This document shows, one piece after another, positions 1-7,937 of a stretch of 64,000 nt of DNA (position 1 is its first letter; each line of letters opens with the position of its first letter). The DNA comes from Fictibacillus norfolkensis (GTDB lineage: Bacteria; Bacillota; Bacilli; Bacillales; Fictibacillaceae): NCBI RefSeq assembly GCF_014836645.1, contig NZ_JACSQM010000003.1, positions 248,001 through 312,000 on the forward strand. Direction: 5' to 3'. The position numbers and the translations under genes were made by a program. The notes beneath the pieces are model-generated. The model saw only the letters and a list, made by a program, of their open reading frames with translations, searched no databases and was not told the DNA's origin.

Positions 1-193
1 AATTTAATATTTCTTCAGATGTTGTTCCAGTTACTGCGAAGTTTTTTACTAAGATGTGCTTATCAAAAGTGGTTTGTGTGAAGTTTACATATCTTCCAAC
101 ATATCCTTTACCAAACACTGGTGCCCCTACTCCAACAGTTAAGGAATCACCTATCGCTGTTAACAACCATTCTGAAGTATGATCATCTGACAT
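1..193 (-). CDS. GDSL/SGNH-family hydrolase, N-terminal part only
   Basis: The reverse strand starts with ATG at 193 and runs off the left edge, so only 64 residues are visible. The segment AIGDSLTVGVGAP near residue 13 is block I of GDSL/SGNH esterases and carries the nucleophile serine; the following FAVTGTTSEE stretch fits the same fold. Family members hydrolyse esters or lipids with a Ser-His-acid triad, whose other residues lie outside the window, so the substrate cannot be judged. AAGGAGG stands 11 bases ahead of the ATG. No signal peptide is visible from this start, so a cytoplasmic enzyme of the B. subtilis YpmR sort is possible. Confidence 0.8.
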   Translation of the reverse strand, partial: MSDDHTSEWLLTAIGDSLTVGVGAPVFGKGYVGRYVNFTQTTFDKHILVKNFAVTGTTSEEILN

Positions 194-352
194 AAATCCC
201 TTATCCTCCTTTTCGAAGCACACATTTCTATTATTAAAATATGATGTGTTTTAAATTTGGACAGGGCGTTTTCATCAGTTCCACAAAAGGGTTATGTCCC
301 TTTTTCGTTCGTTGAATATACATATATAGAAACTATTATGAGGTGATACTTT

Positions 353-751
353 TTGAAAGAGAAATCTGTAAGAATGTTCCCATATGGCGGATACGACCCT
401 TTTAATACACCTACTGCAAAGGGATATGCAAATAGCCAAACGGTACCCGGCAGACCGCCATACGCTCCAGCAGCTCCAGCTTCTATGCCACAGCAGCAAT
501 ATTCACAAGGATTAACTCAACAGCCATTCATGCCATATATGATGCCGATGATGCCTCCTGGTGGAATGCCGCATCCAATGATGCAAGGTATGCCTTTTAA
601 CCAACAGCAGAGTCAAGGCAATCAAAATTCAATGGGGATGATGCCAAACAATCAAGGATCTGGTCTTAACTTCGGAAAAATGATGGGCGGAGCTAATCAA
701 GTGATGGGCCTTGCACAGCAAATGGGTAACATCCTTTCCTTCTTTAAATAG
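353..751 (+). CDS. yppG: YppG-like protein, Met/Pro/Gln-rich, spore-associated type
   Basis: A 132-residue low-complexity protein with an N-terminal FPYGGYDPF block, a middle rich in Pro, Met and Gln, and a short C-terminal segment (LNFGKMMGGANQVMGLAQQMG) that looks helical. This matches my memory of the Bacillus YppG family, small proteins often linked to sporulation; no biochemical role is known to me. The TTG start is chosen because GAGGTGAT lies 5-6 bases ahead; an ATG at 374 is an alternative without a good ribosome site. The neighbour yppC on the other strand is also a ypp gene in B. subtilis, which supports the assignment. Confidence 0.75.
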   Translation: MKEKSVRMFPYGGYDPFNTPTAKGYANSQTVPGRPPYAPAAPASMPQQQYSQGLTQQPFMPYMMPMMPPGGMPHPMMQGMPFNQQQSQGNQNSMGMMPNNQGSGLNFGKMMGGANQVMGLAQQMGNILSFFK

Positions 752-780
752 AAGCCTTTACCAAAGGTTTCTATTTTTTT
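747..780. terminator. Two-way terminator between yppG and yppC
   Basis: Arms AATAGAAGCCTTT and AAAGGTTTCTATT pair over 13 bases with one G-U and a 3-base loop, followed by a run of T on the forward strand. The hairpin overlaps the stop codons of both convergent genes. Confidence 0.8.
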
Positions 781-1979
781 TTGAGCAACTTATAATATCG
801 ATTGAAAAGAAACACAGACTCAATTTTGTGAAGACCAGACCAATACGAGATCCATGTGGGGGGAGAAGATTTATTCAGTAACTTCATCTTCTCTAAAACA
901 AACTCTTCATCTTCAAACCAATTCGAACCAAGATAAGGTCCATTAAAGCTGTACTTCCATACATCTAGAAGAAATGGACTATATATTTTCGTGTTATTTT
1001 TCACTTTGAAAAAAGAGAGCTTTTCTTTAGGAAACTTTTCAAGAGAAGTATTAAAAACTGTAAAACTATCGTCATCATAATCACATCGCGAACCAGTATG
1101 AGGAAAAGTATTTGCAAAGCTGTGTACCTTCTTTATAAATTGAGGCTGAAATAATGTGGCATATAAGTTTTGTCCCAATCGAATCCTTTCGTCCAGATCT
1201 TTAAAATGGTTCATGTTTCTTCCTATTGAATGTTTTAACGGCCATGTAGGAAACAAAATTTGAGAAAGTCTCAGCCATTCTTGCAGTCGATATGTGAGAG
1301 AATTTAATAATTTCTTATACTCTTCTGTTTGAACAAGTGCTTTTTCAATATGACTTTGTTCATTGATAATTTGTGCGACAGGTAATAAAAAGCTCTGATC
1401 TTCTCGACGTATATAAACCTCCCAAACTCCTTCAATAAAAGGAGAAATGTTAAAATTAGAACTAAGATGAAACAGAGATATCCCCCTGTTTTTACTCTCT
1501 TCGTATAGCAGTAATTGAGGATAAGCATCCTCAAAGATCATACTGTTACCTTTTTCTAGCATATCGTACAATTTTATTAGAAATGTTTCTTCAAGAATAT
1601 GTGGTAAGAACTCTCTTTTTAGATCACTCATAAAATAACCAGCGTTTCTAGAAACCATATGTGCTAAAAATGACCATGTGATCTCAGGGTGTTTATTATA
1701 GAACGTTAAATAAGCTGCGGTGCGTGTAACATTATTCTTGTTATAGCGTTTAGTCTCTGCTCTGATTCTTTGAACGAGCTCCTTGCTATTGCTTTGAAGA
1801 TTTATCTTAACTTCTCCGTTTCTTCTTTTTATTCTCTTCCATTCATCTTGAAGCAACGTCCTCTGCTCGTTACTTAGTTCCCAAATTACTTTTTCTCTAT
1901 GAAAAAATGGAAAAGCGTTTATGACCATTTCGAATGGGATGAGTGTTAATTTTGTCAATAACCGTTTTGAATTAACCAC
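771..1979 (-). CDS. yppC: DUF2515 protein, YppC-like
   Basis: A 402-residue basic, aromatic-rich protein that I recognise as the DUF2515 family of Bacillus (YppC). Useful marks are the TRTAAYLTFYNKHPEITWSFLAHMVSRNAGY block near residue 90, split here only by memory, and the repeated Trp-rich C-terminal half. No catalytic motif or membrane segment is obvious and no function is known to me. Two in-frame GTG codons sit near the start; the downstream one (1979) has AAGGAGG nine bases ahead, whereas the one at 1988 abuts that site, so I use 1979. It points toward yppG and shares a two-way terminator with it. Confidence 0.75.
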   Translation of the reverse strand: MVNSKRLLTKLTLIPFEMVINAFPFFHREKVIWELSNEQRTLLQDEWKRIKRRNGEVKINLQSNSKELVQRIRAETKRYNKNNVTRTAAYLTFYNKHPEITWSFLAHMVSRNAGYFMSDLKREFLPHILEETFLIKLYDMLEKGNSMIFEDAYPQLLLYEESKNRGISLFHLSSNFNISPFIEGVWEVYIRREDQSFLLPVAQIINEQSHIEKALVQTEEYKKLLNSLTYRLQEWLRLSQILFPTWPLKHSIGRNMNHFKDLDERIRLGQNLYATLFQPQFIKKVHSFANTFPHTGSRCDYDDDSFTVFNTSLEKFPKEKLSFFKVKNNTKIYSPFLLDVWKYSFNGPYLGSNWFEDEEFVLEKMKLLNKSSPPTWISYWSGLHKIESVFLFNRYYKLLKKK

Positions 1980-2026
1980 GCTTAACACCCTCCTTTTCTT
2001 TCAATGTATGAGAAAAGGAAAGCGAA

Positions 2027-2056
2027 AAACACCCTTTCCATTGCAAAGGGTGTTTG
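2027..2056 (-). terminator. Terminator after the DUF502 gene
   Basis: Arms AAACACCCTTT and AAAGGGTGTTT with a 6-base loop; read on the reverse strand the hairpin ends in TTTTTCG. It closes the dat-DUF502 operon. Confidence 0.75.
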
Positions 2057-2069
2057 TTCATTGACTATA

Positions 2070-2642
2070 TTACTTTGTTGCGACGCCACCCGATAATAAA
2101 AATTTCATGGCATCTTCAGGTTTTACATCGAGAACCTTGACCTTGTCTTTTGGTACTAAAAAAGTAAAGCCTGCAATCTGAAACGTTTGAGGGATATATA
2201 CAGCAACGTGATCTGCTAACTCGTCACTTAAGCTGCTTACATCTTCAGTCGTAACAAAACCAACACTTTTTAAATTCAGTTCAGGATATTCGATTAGGAC
2301 AACCTTGGAGAAAGATCTTTTCTCTCCAAACAGAGAGTGGATCGTATCTTTAATTACAGAATATATCGTTTTAACAAATGGTGTCTTCTCTAGCACCCGA
2401 TCGATAAGGCTAAATATTTTTCCTGATACATATTGAGTAGACATCCAGCCTAAGACCGTGATCAGAACGAACGTTGTGATGAGACCGATGCCGGGTATAT
2501 AATCTTCTTTTAGAACATCTTTTAATAAGTTTCCAAGGATGCTGTCTAAGAATCCAAAAATCTTATAAATAATATAAACAGCTAACACGATCGGAAGGAT
2601 GGTCAGCAGTCCATTTATAAAGTACTTGAGTATTTTTTTCAT
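2070..2642 (-). CDS. DUF502 membrane protein
   Basis: A 190-residue protein with two membrane spans at about residues 8-30 and 52-75, separated by a short loop, and a cytosolic or surface C-terminal domain. The pattern GLLTILPIVLAVYIIYKIF, the P-G-IG segment before span two and VFVPTTPNP-like hydrophobic beta strands (here AVYIPQTFQIAGFTFLVPKD) are those of the DUF502 family. The role is unknown; homologues occur widely in bacteria and plants. It follows dat by only 20 bases and precedes a strong terminator, so the two are very probably cotranscribed. Confidence 0.8.
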   Translation of the reverse strand: MKKILKYFINGLLTILPIVLAVYIIYKIFGFLDSILGNLLKDVLKEDYIPGIGLITTFVLITVLGWMSTQYVSGKIFSLIDRVLEKTPFVKTIYSVIKDTIHSLFGEKRSFSKVVLIEYPELNLKSVGFVTTEDVSSLSDELADHVAVYIPQTFQIAGFTFLVPKDKVKVLDVKPEDAMKFLLSGGVATK

Positions 2643-2662
2643 GTTTTCCCCTACAATTAAGA

Positions 2663-3529
2663 CTAGTTAACGACGGAAGTATTCTTTATAATCTGTTTCT
2701 TAAAGTCATCCTGCAGTTTTAGAGTTACAGGACCAATGTTGTATGATTGACTCTCTGAGCCTACAAGTTTTGTAACTGGTGTAACTTCCATCGTTGTACT
2801 TGTAATGAAAACTTCGTCAGCATGTAAAAGGTCATCTACCGAAAACGCTTCTTCTAAAACTGAGATCCCATTTTGTTGTGCTAATTTAATCACGATTTGT
2901 CTAGTGATCCCATTTAAAATTAGGTTCGTACTTGGATGTGTTTTCAATGTTCCATTTTTTACGATAAATACGTTGGACGAAGATCCTTCTGTTACTGTTC
3001 CATCTCTGTGCTGAATCGCTTCTTGACAGTCAAAATCTGCAGCTTTCCGTTTTGCCATTACATTGCCAAGAAGGTTTAAGCTCTTAATATCACATCGAAG
3101 CCAGCGGATATCTTCCGTTAGATACGTGCTGATTCCGCTTGCTTGAGATTCTGCAATGTTTTCAAGTGAAACAGATTTTGCAAAACCTGTTACAACGCTT
3201 TGCATATTTCTTTCATAAAGATGATTTCTGGGTGCTACTCCACGCGTCATCTGAATATAGACCATTCCATTTTCAATGTTGTTCTTACTGATCAGTTCAT
3301 CTGTAAGCTTTTTAAACGTAGATACATCATAGGGCATGGTCAGTTCTAGTTTCTTAGCACTTTGTTCGAACCTCGCGAAATGCTCTTTAAACGCAAAAGG
3401 TTTTTTGTCATAAACAAAGACCACTTCATAGATTCCGTCTCCGAAAAGGTAGCCTCTGTCTTGGGGATCAACTGGTATCGATCCGTCTTTAATGATTTGA
3501 TCATGATACAAAATGTATGAATTTTCCAT
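2663..3529 (-). CDS. dat: D-amino-acid aminotransferase (class IV PLP enzyme)
   Basis: A 288-residue fold type IV PLP enzyme that interconverts D-alanine and 2-oxoglutarate with pyruvate and D-glutamate, feeding cell-wall D-amino acids in the cytosol. The N-terminal DRGYLFGDGIYEV block, the RCDIKSLNLLGNV block with the PLP lysine at residue 149, the EGSSSNVFIV segment and the late TSTTMEVTPV motif are all present and the length matches Bacillus Dat. GGGGTGG lies 7 bases before the ATG. A branched-chain or 4-amino-4-deoxychorismate enzyme is less likely because of the RW/RCDIK signature typical of D-alanine transaminases. Confidence 0.88.
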   Translation of the reverse strand: MENSYILYHDQIIKDGSIPVDPQDRGYLFGDGIYEVVFVYDKKPFAFKEHFARFEQSAKKLELTMPYDVSTFKKLTDELISKNNIENGMVYIQMTRGVAPRNHLYERNMQSVVTGFAKSVSLENIAESQASGISTYLTEDIRWLRCDIKSLNLLGNVMAKRKAADFDCQEAIQHRDGTVTEGSSSNVFIVKNGTLKTHPSTNLILNGITRQIVIKLAQQNGISVLEEAFSVDDLLHADEVFITSTTMEVTPVTKLVGSESQSYNIGPVTLKLQDDFKKQIIKNTSVVN

Positions 3530-3710
3530 GATTTTACCACCCCATCAATATAATATGTATATAGTTGAGCTTTCATCTACTTTAAATGAAAAAGTGAATG
3601 CCTTCAAGAGTCACTTTGTATGTATTCACAGTTGTTTTTGTTTATAGTTGTTTTATTACAGGTTGCTCGATTTTTTGCGGTAAAACAACGCATAACAACT
3701 AATCAAACAA

Positions 3711-3734
3711 AAAACCGCTCTTGATAAGCGGCTT
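3711..3734 (-). terminator. Terminator after the 84-residue membrane protein
   Basis: Read on the reverse strand: AAGCCGCT, 8-base loop, AGCGGTTT then TTTTG. About eight pairs including one G-U. Moderate strength. Confidence 0.6.
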
Positions 3735-3739
3735 CTTTC

Positions 3740-3994
3740 TTATTTTTGTTTTACAGTTTTAACAACTTTATGATCTTCTACTGTCACGATATATAGTTCC
3801 TTGTCCATTTCGATAAGAAAATCATTATCATATTGTTCTTTTAACTCTTCTTCAATCTTAAAAGGTTTCTTAAAATGCCCGTCGATAACATTTAATCGAT
3901 CTTTTCTTTCGTTCTCGCGATTAATGGTATCATAAACAAAATATGCTAAAAATACGATACCTAATGAGATGATGATCTTCGCCGTTCTACTCAA
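3740..3994 (-). CDS. Small membrane-anchored protein, unknown
   Basis: An 84-residue protein not recognised. Residues 5-22 (AKIIISLGIVFLAYFVYD) form one membrane segment or uncleaved signal anchor; the rest is a highly charged, soluble tail ending in a predicted beta-rich stretch (LYIVTVEDHKVVKTV). With N-in topology the tail would face outside. The start codon is TTG with AAGGGGAT about 12 bases ahead, so translation may be weak. It lies alone between the dat operon and nadE and has its own terminator. Length and a good ribosome-site region make it likely real. Confidence 0.6.
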   Translation of the reverse strand: MSRTAKIIISLGIVFLAYFVYDTINRENERKDRLNVIDGHFKKPFKIEEELKEQYDNDFLIEMDKELYIVTVEDHKVVKTVKQK

Positions 3995-4052
3995 AGTTAT
4001 GTATCCCCTTCCCCTTTATTCCAAGAACAAGTATAACCTAAAAGCGGCAAAA

Positions 4053-4076
4053 CAAAAACACCTGGTTTCCCAGGTG
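4053..4076 (-). terminator. Terminator of the kapB-nadE operon
   Basis: Reverse strand: CACCTGG, GAAA-type loop, CCAGGTG followed by TTTTTGTTTT. A compact, strong hairpin eight bases past the nadE stop. Confidence 0.85.
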
Positions 4077-4084
4077 CTCTTTAC

Positions 4085-4906
4085 TTACTTCCACCATGTA
4101 TCGTGAATGGAAGCAGGATGGTTTCTTTTATGCATGGTTTGGATATATCTTTTTTCAATTTTTTCTTTAGATGACGAAGAAACTTCTTTTCCTTCTAGAT
4201 AGTCATCGATTTCTTCGTATGTTACTCCGAGTGCAGTTTCATCAGGAATCAGCGGCTTGTCGTCTTCAAGATCAGCAGTAGGTACTTTTAAATAGAGACG
4301 TTCCTCAGCGCCAAGTTCTTTTAACAGCTCTCTTCCTTGTCTTTTATTTAATCCGTACAATGGAACGATGTCGCATGCTCCGTCACCATGTTTTGTAAAG
4401 AAACCAGTTATCGCCTCTGCTGCATGATCTGTACCAATGACCAAACATTGATAAGCCCCTGCAATATCATATTGTACTTTCATTCTTTCGCGTGCTTTCG
4501 TGTTCCCTTTTAAAAAGTTAGAAAGTTCTATTTCGGTCGCTTTCCTAAATGAACTCATGGAAGCGTCAACAGCCGGTTTAATATCGACCGTTAAAGACAC
4601 ATCAGGCTCGATGAATTTTAGAGCACGCTGCGCATCTTCTTCATCTTTTTGTACGCCATATGGGAGTCTAACCGCTACAAAAGTATATTTTTCTCCCGTT
4701 TCATCACTCATTTCGTTCATAGCAATCTGAGCTAATTTACCGGCAAGGCTTGAGTCTTGTCCACCACTGATGCCAAGAACATACCCTTTTGCACCCGATT
4801 TTTTTACATAGTCTTTTAAAAATTGAATCCTGGATTTAATCTCTTCTTTTACATCAATTTTTGGTTCCACTTTTAACTCTGAAATAATCTGTTTTTGAAG
4901 TTCCAA
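4085..4906 (-). CDS. nadE: NH3-dependent NAD+ synthetase
   Basis: Amidates deamido-NAD+ to NAD+ with ammonia and ATP, the last step of NAD synthesis. The PP-loop [10 protein letters not shown], the [17 protein letters not shown] block, [26 protein letters not shown] and the C-terminal [15 protein letters not shown] tail are all those of Bacillus NadE. I start at TTG 4906, with AAGGTGG eight bases upstream; this gives 273 residues, close to the 272 I remember for B. subtilis. The upstream in-frame GTG at 4957 lacks a ribosome site and only adds 17 residues. It follows kapB closely and ends at a strong terminator. Confidence 0.92.
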   Translation of the reverse strand: MELQKQIISELKVEPKIDVKEEIKSRIQFLKDYVKKSGAKGYVLGISGGQDSSLAGKLAQIAMNEMSDETGEKYTFVAVRLPYGVQKDEEDAQRALKFIEPDVSLTVDIKPAVDASMSSFRKATEIELSNFLKGNTKARERMKVQYDIAGAYQCLVIGTDHAAEAITGFFTKHGDGACDIVPLYGLNKRQGRELLKELGAEERLYLKVPTADLEDDKPLIPDETALGVTYEEIDDYLEGKEVSSSSKEKIEKRYIQTMHKRNHPASIHDTWWK

Positions 4907-4959
4907 TTCTATCGCCACCTTTTGGTCTATATTATCTTCTTTCCACTGTCTATCCACTT

Positions 4960-5334
4960 TTAATCAAGTTTATAGTCTTTTTCTAATGAAAATAAACAGT
5001 CCAAAGACCGTTTTGCCCATGGGCTAGCGTCCGCTTCTAACTTCTGTATGTATTGATTTAAGGCTTGTTTTAGAGATTCTTTGTAGGTGGGAAGTTCACC
5101 GTCATAGTTCTTTACTGTATGCACGGGCACCCAGGTTTTCTCTCCATAACTCAGCGCTCTTCTTTCCTGGAAGAATGGGACATCCGCTTGTTTAGGGTTA
5201 TGAAGATCACCTTGCCAAGGGTGGTTTTTTACCGCCAAAACTTCAAATAACACCATCTGGTTACGCTCTTCTCCTGCTTTTCCTATATACTGCCCGGTTT
5301 TATAACTTGCGAGTACAAGTTTTTCGCTATTCAT
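4960..5334 (-). CDS. kapB: Kinase-associated protein B (sporulation signalling)
   Basis: A 124-residue protein with the KapB pattern: an N-terminal [12 protein letters not shown] strand, [35 protein letters not shown] and a C-terminal helical segment [16 protein letters not shown]. In B. subtilis KapB is needed for the KinB branch of the sporulation phosphorelay and normally sits beside kinB; here kinB is absent from the neighbourhood and the gene is instead between an unknown gene and nadE. It overlaps the upstream gene by 8 bases. No lipobox is visible at this N-terminus despite the old lipoprotein name of the family. Confidence 0.85.
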   Translation of the reverse strand: MNSEKLVLASYKTGQYIGKAGEERNQMVLFEVLAVKNHPWQGDLHNPKQADVPFFQERRALSYGEKTWVPVHTVKNYDGELPTYKESLKQALNQYIQKLEADASPWAKRSLDCLFSLEKDYKLD

Positions 5335-5647
5335 TCTTTTTTGTCTCCTTCATCGCATTGATTTCATTAGACACTACAAAGGCAAGGTCTTCATTGCCGA
5401 ATAACGATAAAACTTGAAGTACAGTATCATGAGGGATGTGCTCTGCTTCATCGATTGAAACAGTTTGCTCTAACATATGCATCACATACTCATTCTTACT
5501 TTGGTCTGGATACGCTTTAAGATAGACAGCTTTAGGATCGAGCTTATTATTCACACACCATTGAGCGTAAATGATGATCATCATACCTTCATCTTTTTGA
5601 TAATTACTTATCACTTGTTCAGAAATATCGTTTGCTTTATTATTCAT
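5327..5647 (-). CDS. Unknown protein upstream of kapB
   Basis: A 106-residue acidic, helical, soluble protein not recognised; the marks are DEGMMIIIYAQWCVNNKLDPKAVYLKAYPDQ and a Leu-rich C-terminal third. I start at ATG 5647, which has GAGGTGA five bases ahead; an in-frame TTG at 5701 would add 18 residues but has no ribosome site. Its stop overlaps the kapB start by 8 bases, which argues for translational coupling and possibly a shared role. I cannot assign a function. Confidence 0.65.
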   Translation of the reverse strand: MNNKANDISEQVISNYQKDEGMMIIIYAQWCVNNKLDPKAVYLKAYPDQSKNEYVMHMLEQTVSIDEAEHIPHDTVLQVLSLFGNEDLAFVVSNEINAMKETKKNE

Positions 5648-5757
5648 CTCTGTCACCTCTTTAATCACTCTTTTAAGCTGTTTTTGCATCCGATTTTTCA
5701 ATAACAGCGTCTTGAAAAAAAAGTCATCTATATACCGTTAACTTTAAAACAGGAAAA

Positions 5758-5786
5758 TAAAAAAAGCCAGCATTATCACTGGCTTT
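5758..5786 (-). terminator. Terminator after trhO
   Basis: Reverse strand: AAGCCAG, 8-base loop, CTGGCTT followed by TTTTTATTTT. It lies just beyond the trhO stop. Confidence 0.85.
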
Positions 5787-5791
5787 GTAGC

Positions 5792-6712
5792 TTAAACAGT
5801 TTGTTGTTCTTTTAGTTCGGTCTCATAACGGTTACGCGGGTGATCTAAACATTCTTTCGAACAAGAACGCTTATGCTTCACTTCACACTCCGTACAGCAA
5901 ACATGTTGTTTGTTACATTCTGGGTTTGCGCAGTTCACATATCGATCTTCTGTTTTTCCGCAATAATAACATGTAGCGATCACTACATCTTCCTCTGTAC
6001 GGTTAACGGGAACTGAGATACGTTCATCAAATACATAAAGTTTACCATCCCATAGCTTCCCTTGCACTTCATTGTCTTTACCGTACGTTACGATTCCACC
6101 CTCAAGCTGTGATACATCTTGAAACCCTTCTTGAAGAAGAAAGCCTGAGAACTTTTCACAGCGGATACCGCCTGTACAATATGTTAGAACTTTTTTATCT
6201 TTAAATTGGCTGATATTTTCGCGTACCCATTTCGGAAAGTCTCGAGATGCTTTTACATCTGGACGGATAGCACCGCGAAAATGGCCAATCTCAAATTCAT
6301 AGTCGTTACGTCCATCAATTACGATTACATCTTCATCTTGCAACGCTTCGTAAAATTCTTTCGGAGATAAACGTTTACCTGACAATTGGTTCGGATCAAC
6401 ATCATCTTCAAAACGCCAAGTTACGAGCTCTTTTTTATGACGAACAAACATCTTACTAAACGCATGTTCTTCAACCTCATCTATTTTAAAAACAATATCT
6501 TCAAATCGCGGATCTGCTTTTAAATGATCCATGTAGATTTGAGTCTGTTCATACGTTCCTGACACGGTTCCATTGATTCCCTCAGGAGCAACGATTATCC
6601 TACCTAGAAGACCTAAATCTTTACAAAACTTTAGATGCTCGTCTTTGTAGCTCTCTGGATCATCGATTGGAACATACTTGTAATACAATAGTACTCTCAT
6701 TTTTTCTGACAC
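5792..6712 (-). CDS. trhO: tRNA uridine(34) hydroxylase, rhodanese family
   Basis: Forms 5-hydroxyuridine at the wobble position 34 of several tRNAs using prephenate-independent oxygen chemistry; B. subtilis YbfQ is the orthologue type. The N-terminal acylphosphatase-like domain ([26 protein letters not shown]) is followed by a rhodanese domain with the active-site loop [11 protein letters not shown] near residue 180, and a C-terminal Cys-rich zinc-like segment (CYYCGK...[16 protein letters not shown]). Length 306 is usual. The start is GTG with GGTGAT five bases ahead. It stands beside a tRNA gene, which may be coincidence. Confidence 0.92.
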   Translation of the reverse strand: MSEKMRVLLYYKYVPIDDPESYKDEHLKFCKDLGLLGRIIVAPEGINGTVSGTYEQTQIYMDHLKADPRFEDIVFKIDEVEEHAFSKMFVRHKKELVTWRFEDDVDPNQLSGKRLSPKEFYEALQDEDVIVIDGRNDYEFEIGHFRGAIRPDVKASRDFPKWVRENISQFKDKKVLTYCTGGIRCEKFSGFLLQEGFQDVSQLEGGIVTYGKDNEVQGKLWDGKLYVFDERISVPVNRTEEDVVIATCYYCGKTEDRYVNCANPECNKQHVCCTECEVKHKRSCSKECLDHPRNRYETELKEQQTV

Positions 6713-6759
6713 AATTAATCACCAACCTGCAACGTTAGTTTATTTTTGTGACGCCAAAT

Positions 6760-6804
6760 AAAAAACCACCGGTCCCAATAGCCTTCCCCGTGGTGAGTAC
6801 CGGT
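6760..6804 (-). terminator. Terminator downstream of tRNA-Arg
   Basis: On the reverse strand two ACCGGT blocks, plus CCAC/GTGG within, can pair across a 25-base loop and are followed by GGTTTTTTATTT. It lies 30 bases past the tRNA 3' end. Confidence 0.6.
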
Positions 6805-6835
6805 CTAACCGATATTCGAGATATTCAATTGGAAG

Positions 6836-6910
6836 TGGCGCGCCCACCAGGATTCGAACCCAGAATACGAGAGCCGAAATCTCGTGTGATATCCATTTCA
6901 CTATAGGCGC
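6836..6910 (-). tRNA. tRNA-Arg (anticodon UCG), CCA encoded
   Basis: The reverse strand folds as a full cloverleaf: acceptor GCGCCTA with TGGGCGC, D arm GTGA/TCAC, anticodon stem CGAGA/TCTCG with the 7-base loop TTTCGGC (anticodon TCG at loop positions 3-5, reading CGA and by wobble CGG), a 4-base variable loop, and a T arm with TTCGAAT in the loop. Discriminator G and CCA are encoded. It is a single tRNA rather than part of a cluster and has its own promoter and terminator. Confidence 0.95.
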
Positions 6911-6929
6911 TAATTACGTCACGATTAAT

Positions 6930-6958
6930 ATCATAAGCTTTTTCAGAGAATAATACAA
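6930..6958 (-). promoter_or_regulatory. Sigma-A promoter of tRNA-Arg
   Basis: Reverse strand: TTGTAT (6953-6958), 17 bases, TATGAT (6930-6935), about 20 bases ahead of the tRNA 5' end. Confidence 0.75.
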
Positions 6959-6989
6959 GTGTTATTTACATGAAATCCACAACCAACCC

Positions 6990-7364
6990 TTAATTTACCA
7001 AATGAAGTAAATCCAGCTTTTCTTCAACACTCTCATAGATCGTGATGACTGGTTCTTCTGGATGCCATTTGAATACACCTTTTTCTCCATTTAATATAGC
7101 TGGAAAATGGAGTGTCGATGAGAAGGCATCTTCAAACCAAACACCATGAGACAAGATATTTGAAATAAACATTTCAGCTTCAAGTTCCATAAATTGAATT
7201 CTTTTTTCCCAGGCAGCTTTTTCTTCAGCATTTAACTGAGGCTCTACCTGCTGAAAAGATTCATACCACAAGTCAAACTCTCTTTGTAGATTATGTAGAG
7301 AATCAAATTCTTTTGAGAGTACCGGAAGCAATTGGTTGGCTTCTTCTAATGTATAGCGCTTCAT
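6990..7364 (-). CDS. DUF2203 family protein
   Basis: A 124-residue protein beginning KRYTLEEANQLLPVLSKEF, the hallmark of DUF2203, followed by a long helical hairpin and a C-terminal block FPAILNGEKGVFKWHPEEPVITIYE that also fits the family (usually WxxGEPEI). No function is established that I know of. The ATG at 7364 has AAGGAG nine bases ahead; the ATG at 7382 lies inside the upstream leader and lacks one, so I use 7364. It is monocistronic and lies downstream of the tRNA promoter region on the same strand. Confidence 0.72.
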   Translation of the reverse strand: MKRYTLEEANQLLPVLSKEFDSLHNLQREFDLWYESFQQVEPQLNAEEKAAWEKRIQFMELEAEMFISNILSHGVWFEDAFSSTLHFPAILNGEKGVFKWHPEEPVITIYESVEEKLDLLHLVN

Positions 7365-7439
7365 TACATCGTTCTCCTTCATCTTCTTGTACGTATTATA
7401 TCAAATGATAAATACTTTGCACACAAAAATGACAAGAAG

Positions 7440-7467
7440 AAAACCTTTTGGGTTACCCAAAAGGTTA
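7440..7467 (-). terminator. Terminator of the 94-residue unknown gene
   Basis: Perfect 11-base arms AACCTTTTGGG / CCCAAAAGGTT with a 3-base loop; the reverse strand continues TTTTCTTC. It overlaps the stop codon at 7465-7467. Confidence 0.75.
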
Positions 7468-7749
7468 AACGGTTAGACATATTTCTTTCTTTGGATTCTT
7501 TAAGTCTAAATAAAAATCCCTAACTGTTTCATCTTCAAGAAGTTCTGGAAAATCTCTTCTATATTCCGAACTGATTAAGATTTGCTCCACTAGATCAACA
7601 GATCCTCTTCTTAATAAAAGTCTTAACGTCAACCATTTATCACGTTTTGATTTCAGATGAAACTTCGTAATAAACAACATGATTCTATCATCACTTGAGA
7701 ACGTTTTTTCCTTTTCTTTTCGTAAATTAATTTGAGATACCGTTTTCAT
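7465..7749 (-). CDS. Unknown 94-residue protein
   Basis: Not recognised. A basic, helical protein with the segment FITKFHLKSKRDKWLTLRLLLRRGSVDLVEQIL and an acidic C-terminal third (FPELLEDETVRDFYLDLK). ATG 7749 is chosen because AAGGGAGGGTG lies eight to ten bases ahead; the reading frame stays open a further 56 codons upstream, but nothing there looks coding. No membrane segment. It is divergent from the lectin-fold-like gene at 7938. A small cytosolic or spore protein is possible but that is only a guess. Confidence 0.6.
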   Translation of the reverse strand: MKTVSQINLRKEKEKTFSSDDRIMLFITKFHLKSKRDKWLTLRLLLRRGSVDLVEQILISSEYRRDFPELLEDETVRDFYLDLKNPKKEICLTV

Positions 7750-7937
7750 AGAGAACACCCTCCCTTTAATTTGCGAGCTCTTAATACCATTATTATTCAG
7801 TTTTTTCTGAAATATACTTGTCCATCCTAGAAATCTAGTTTTTTGTGGACGGGTATTAATAGAAAAGCCAGCATTTGCCTCATCAATCTTAATTTGATTA
7901 AATATGTTTATAAGCAATTAACTAGGAGCTGTGTTTA

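Noticed and set aside
3648..3690. GTTGTTTTA / TAAAACAAC dyad between dat and the small membrane protein gene
   Set aside because: AT-rich, long loop, no T-run in a useful place and no known operator pattern.
7749..7917. N-terminal extension of the unknown gene at 7465
   Set aside because: 56 codons without coding character; the internal ATG at 7749 has the only good ribosome site.
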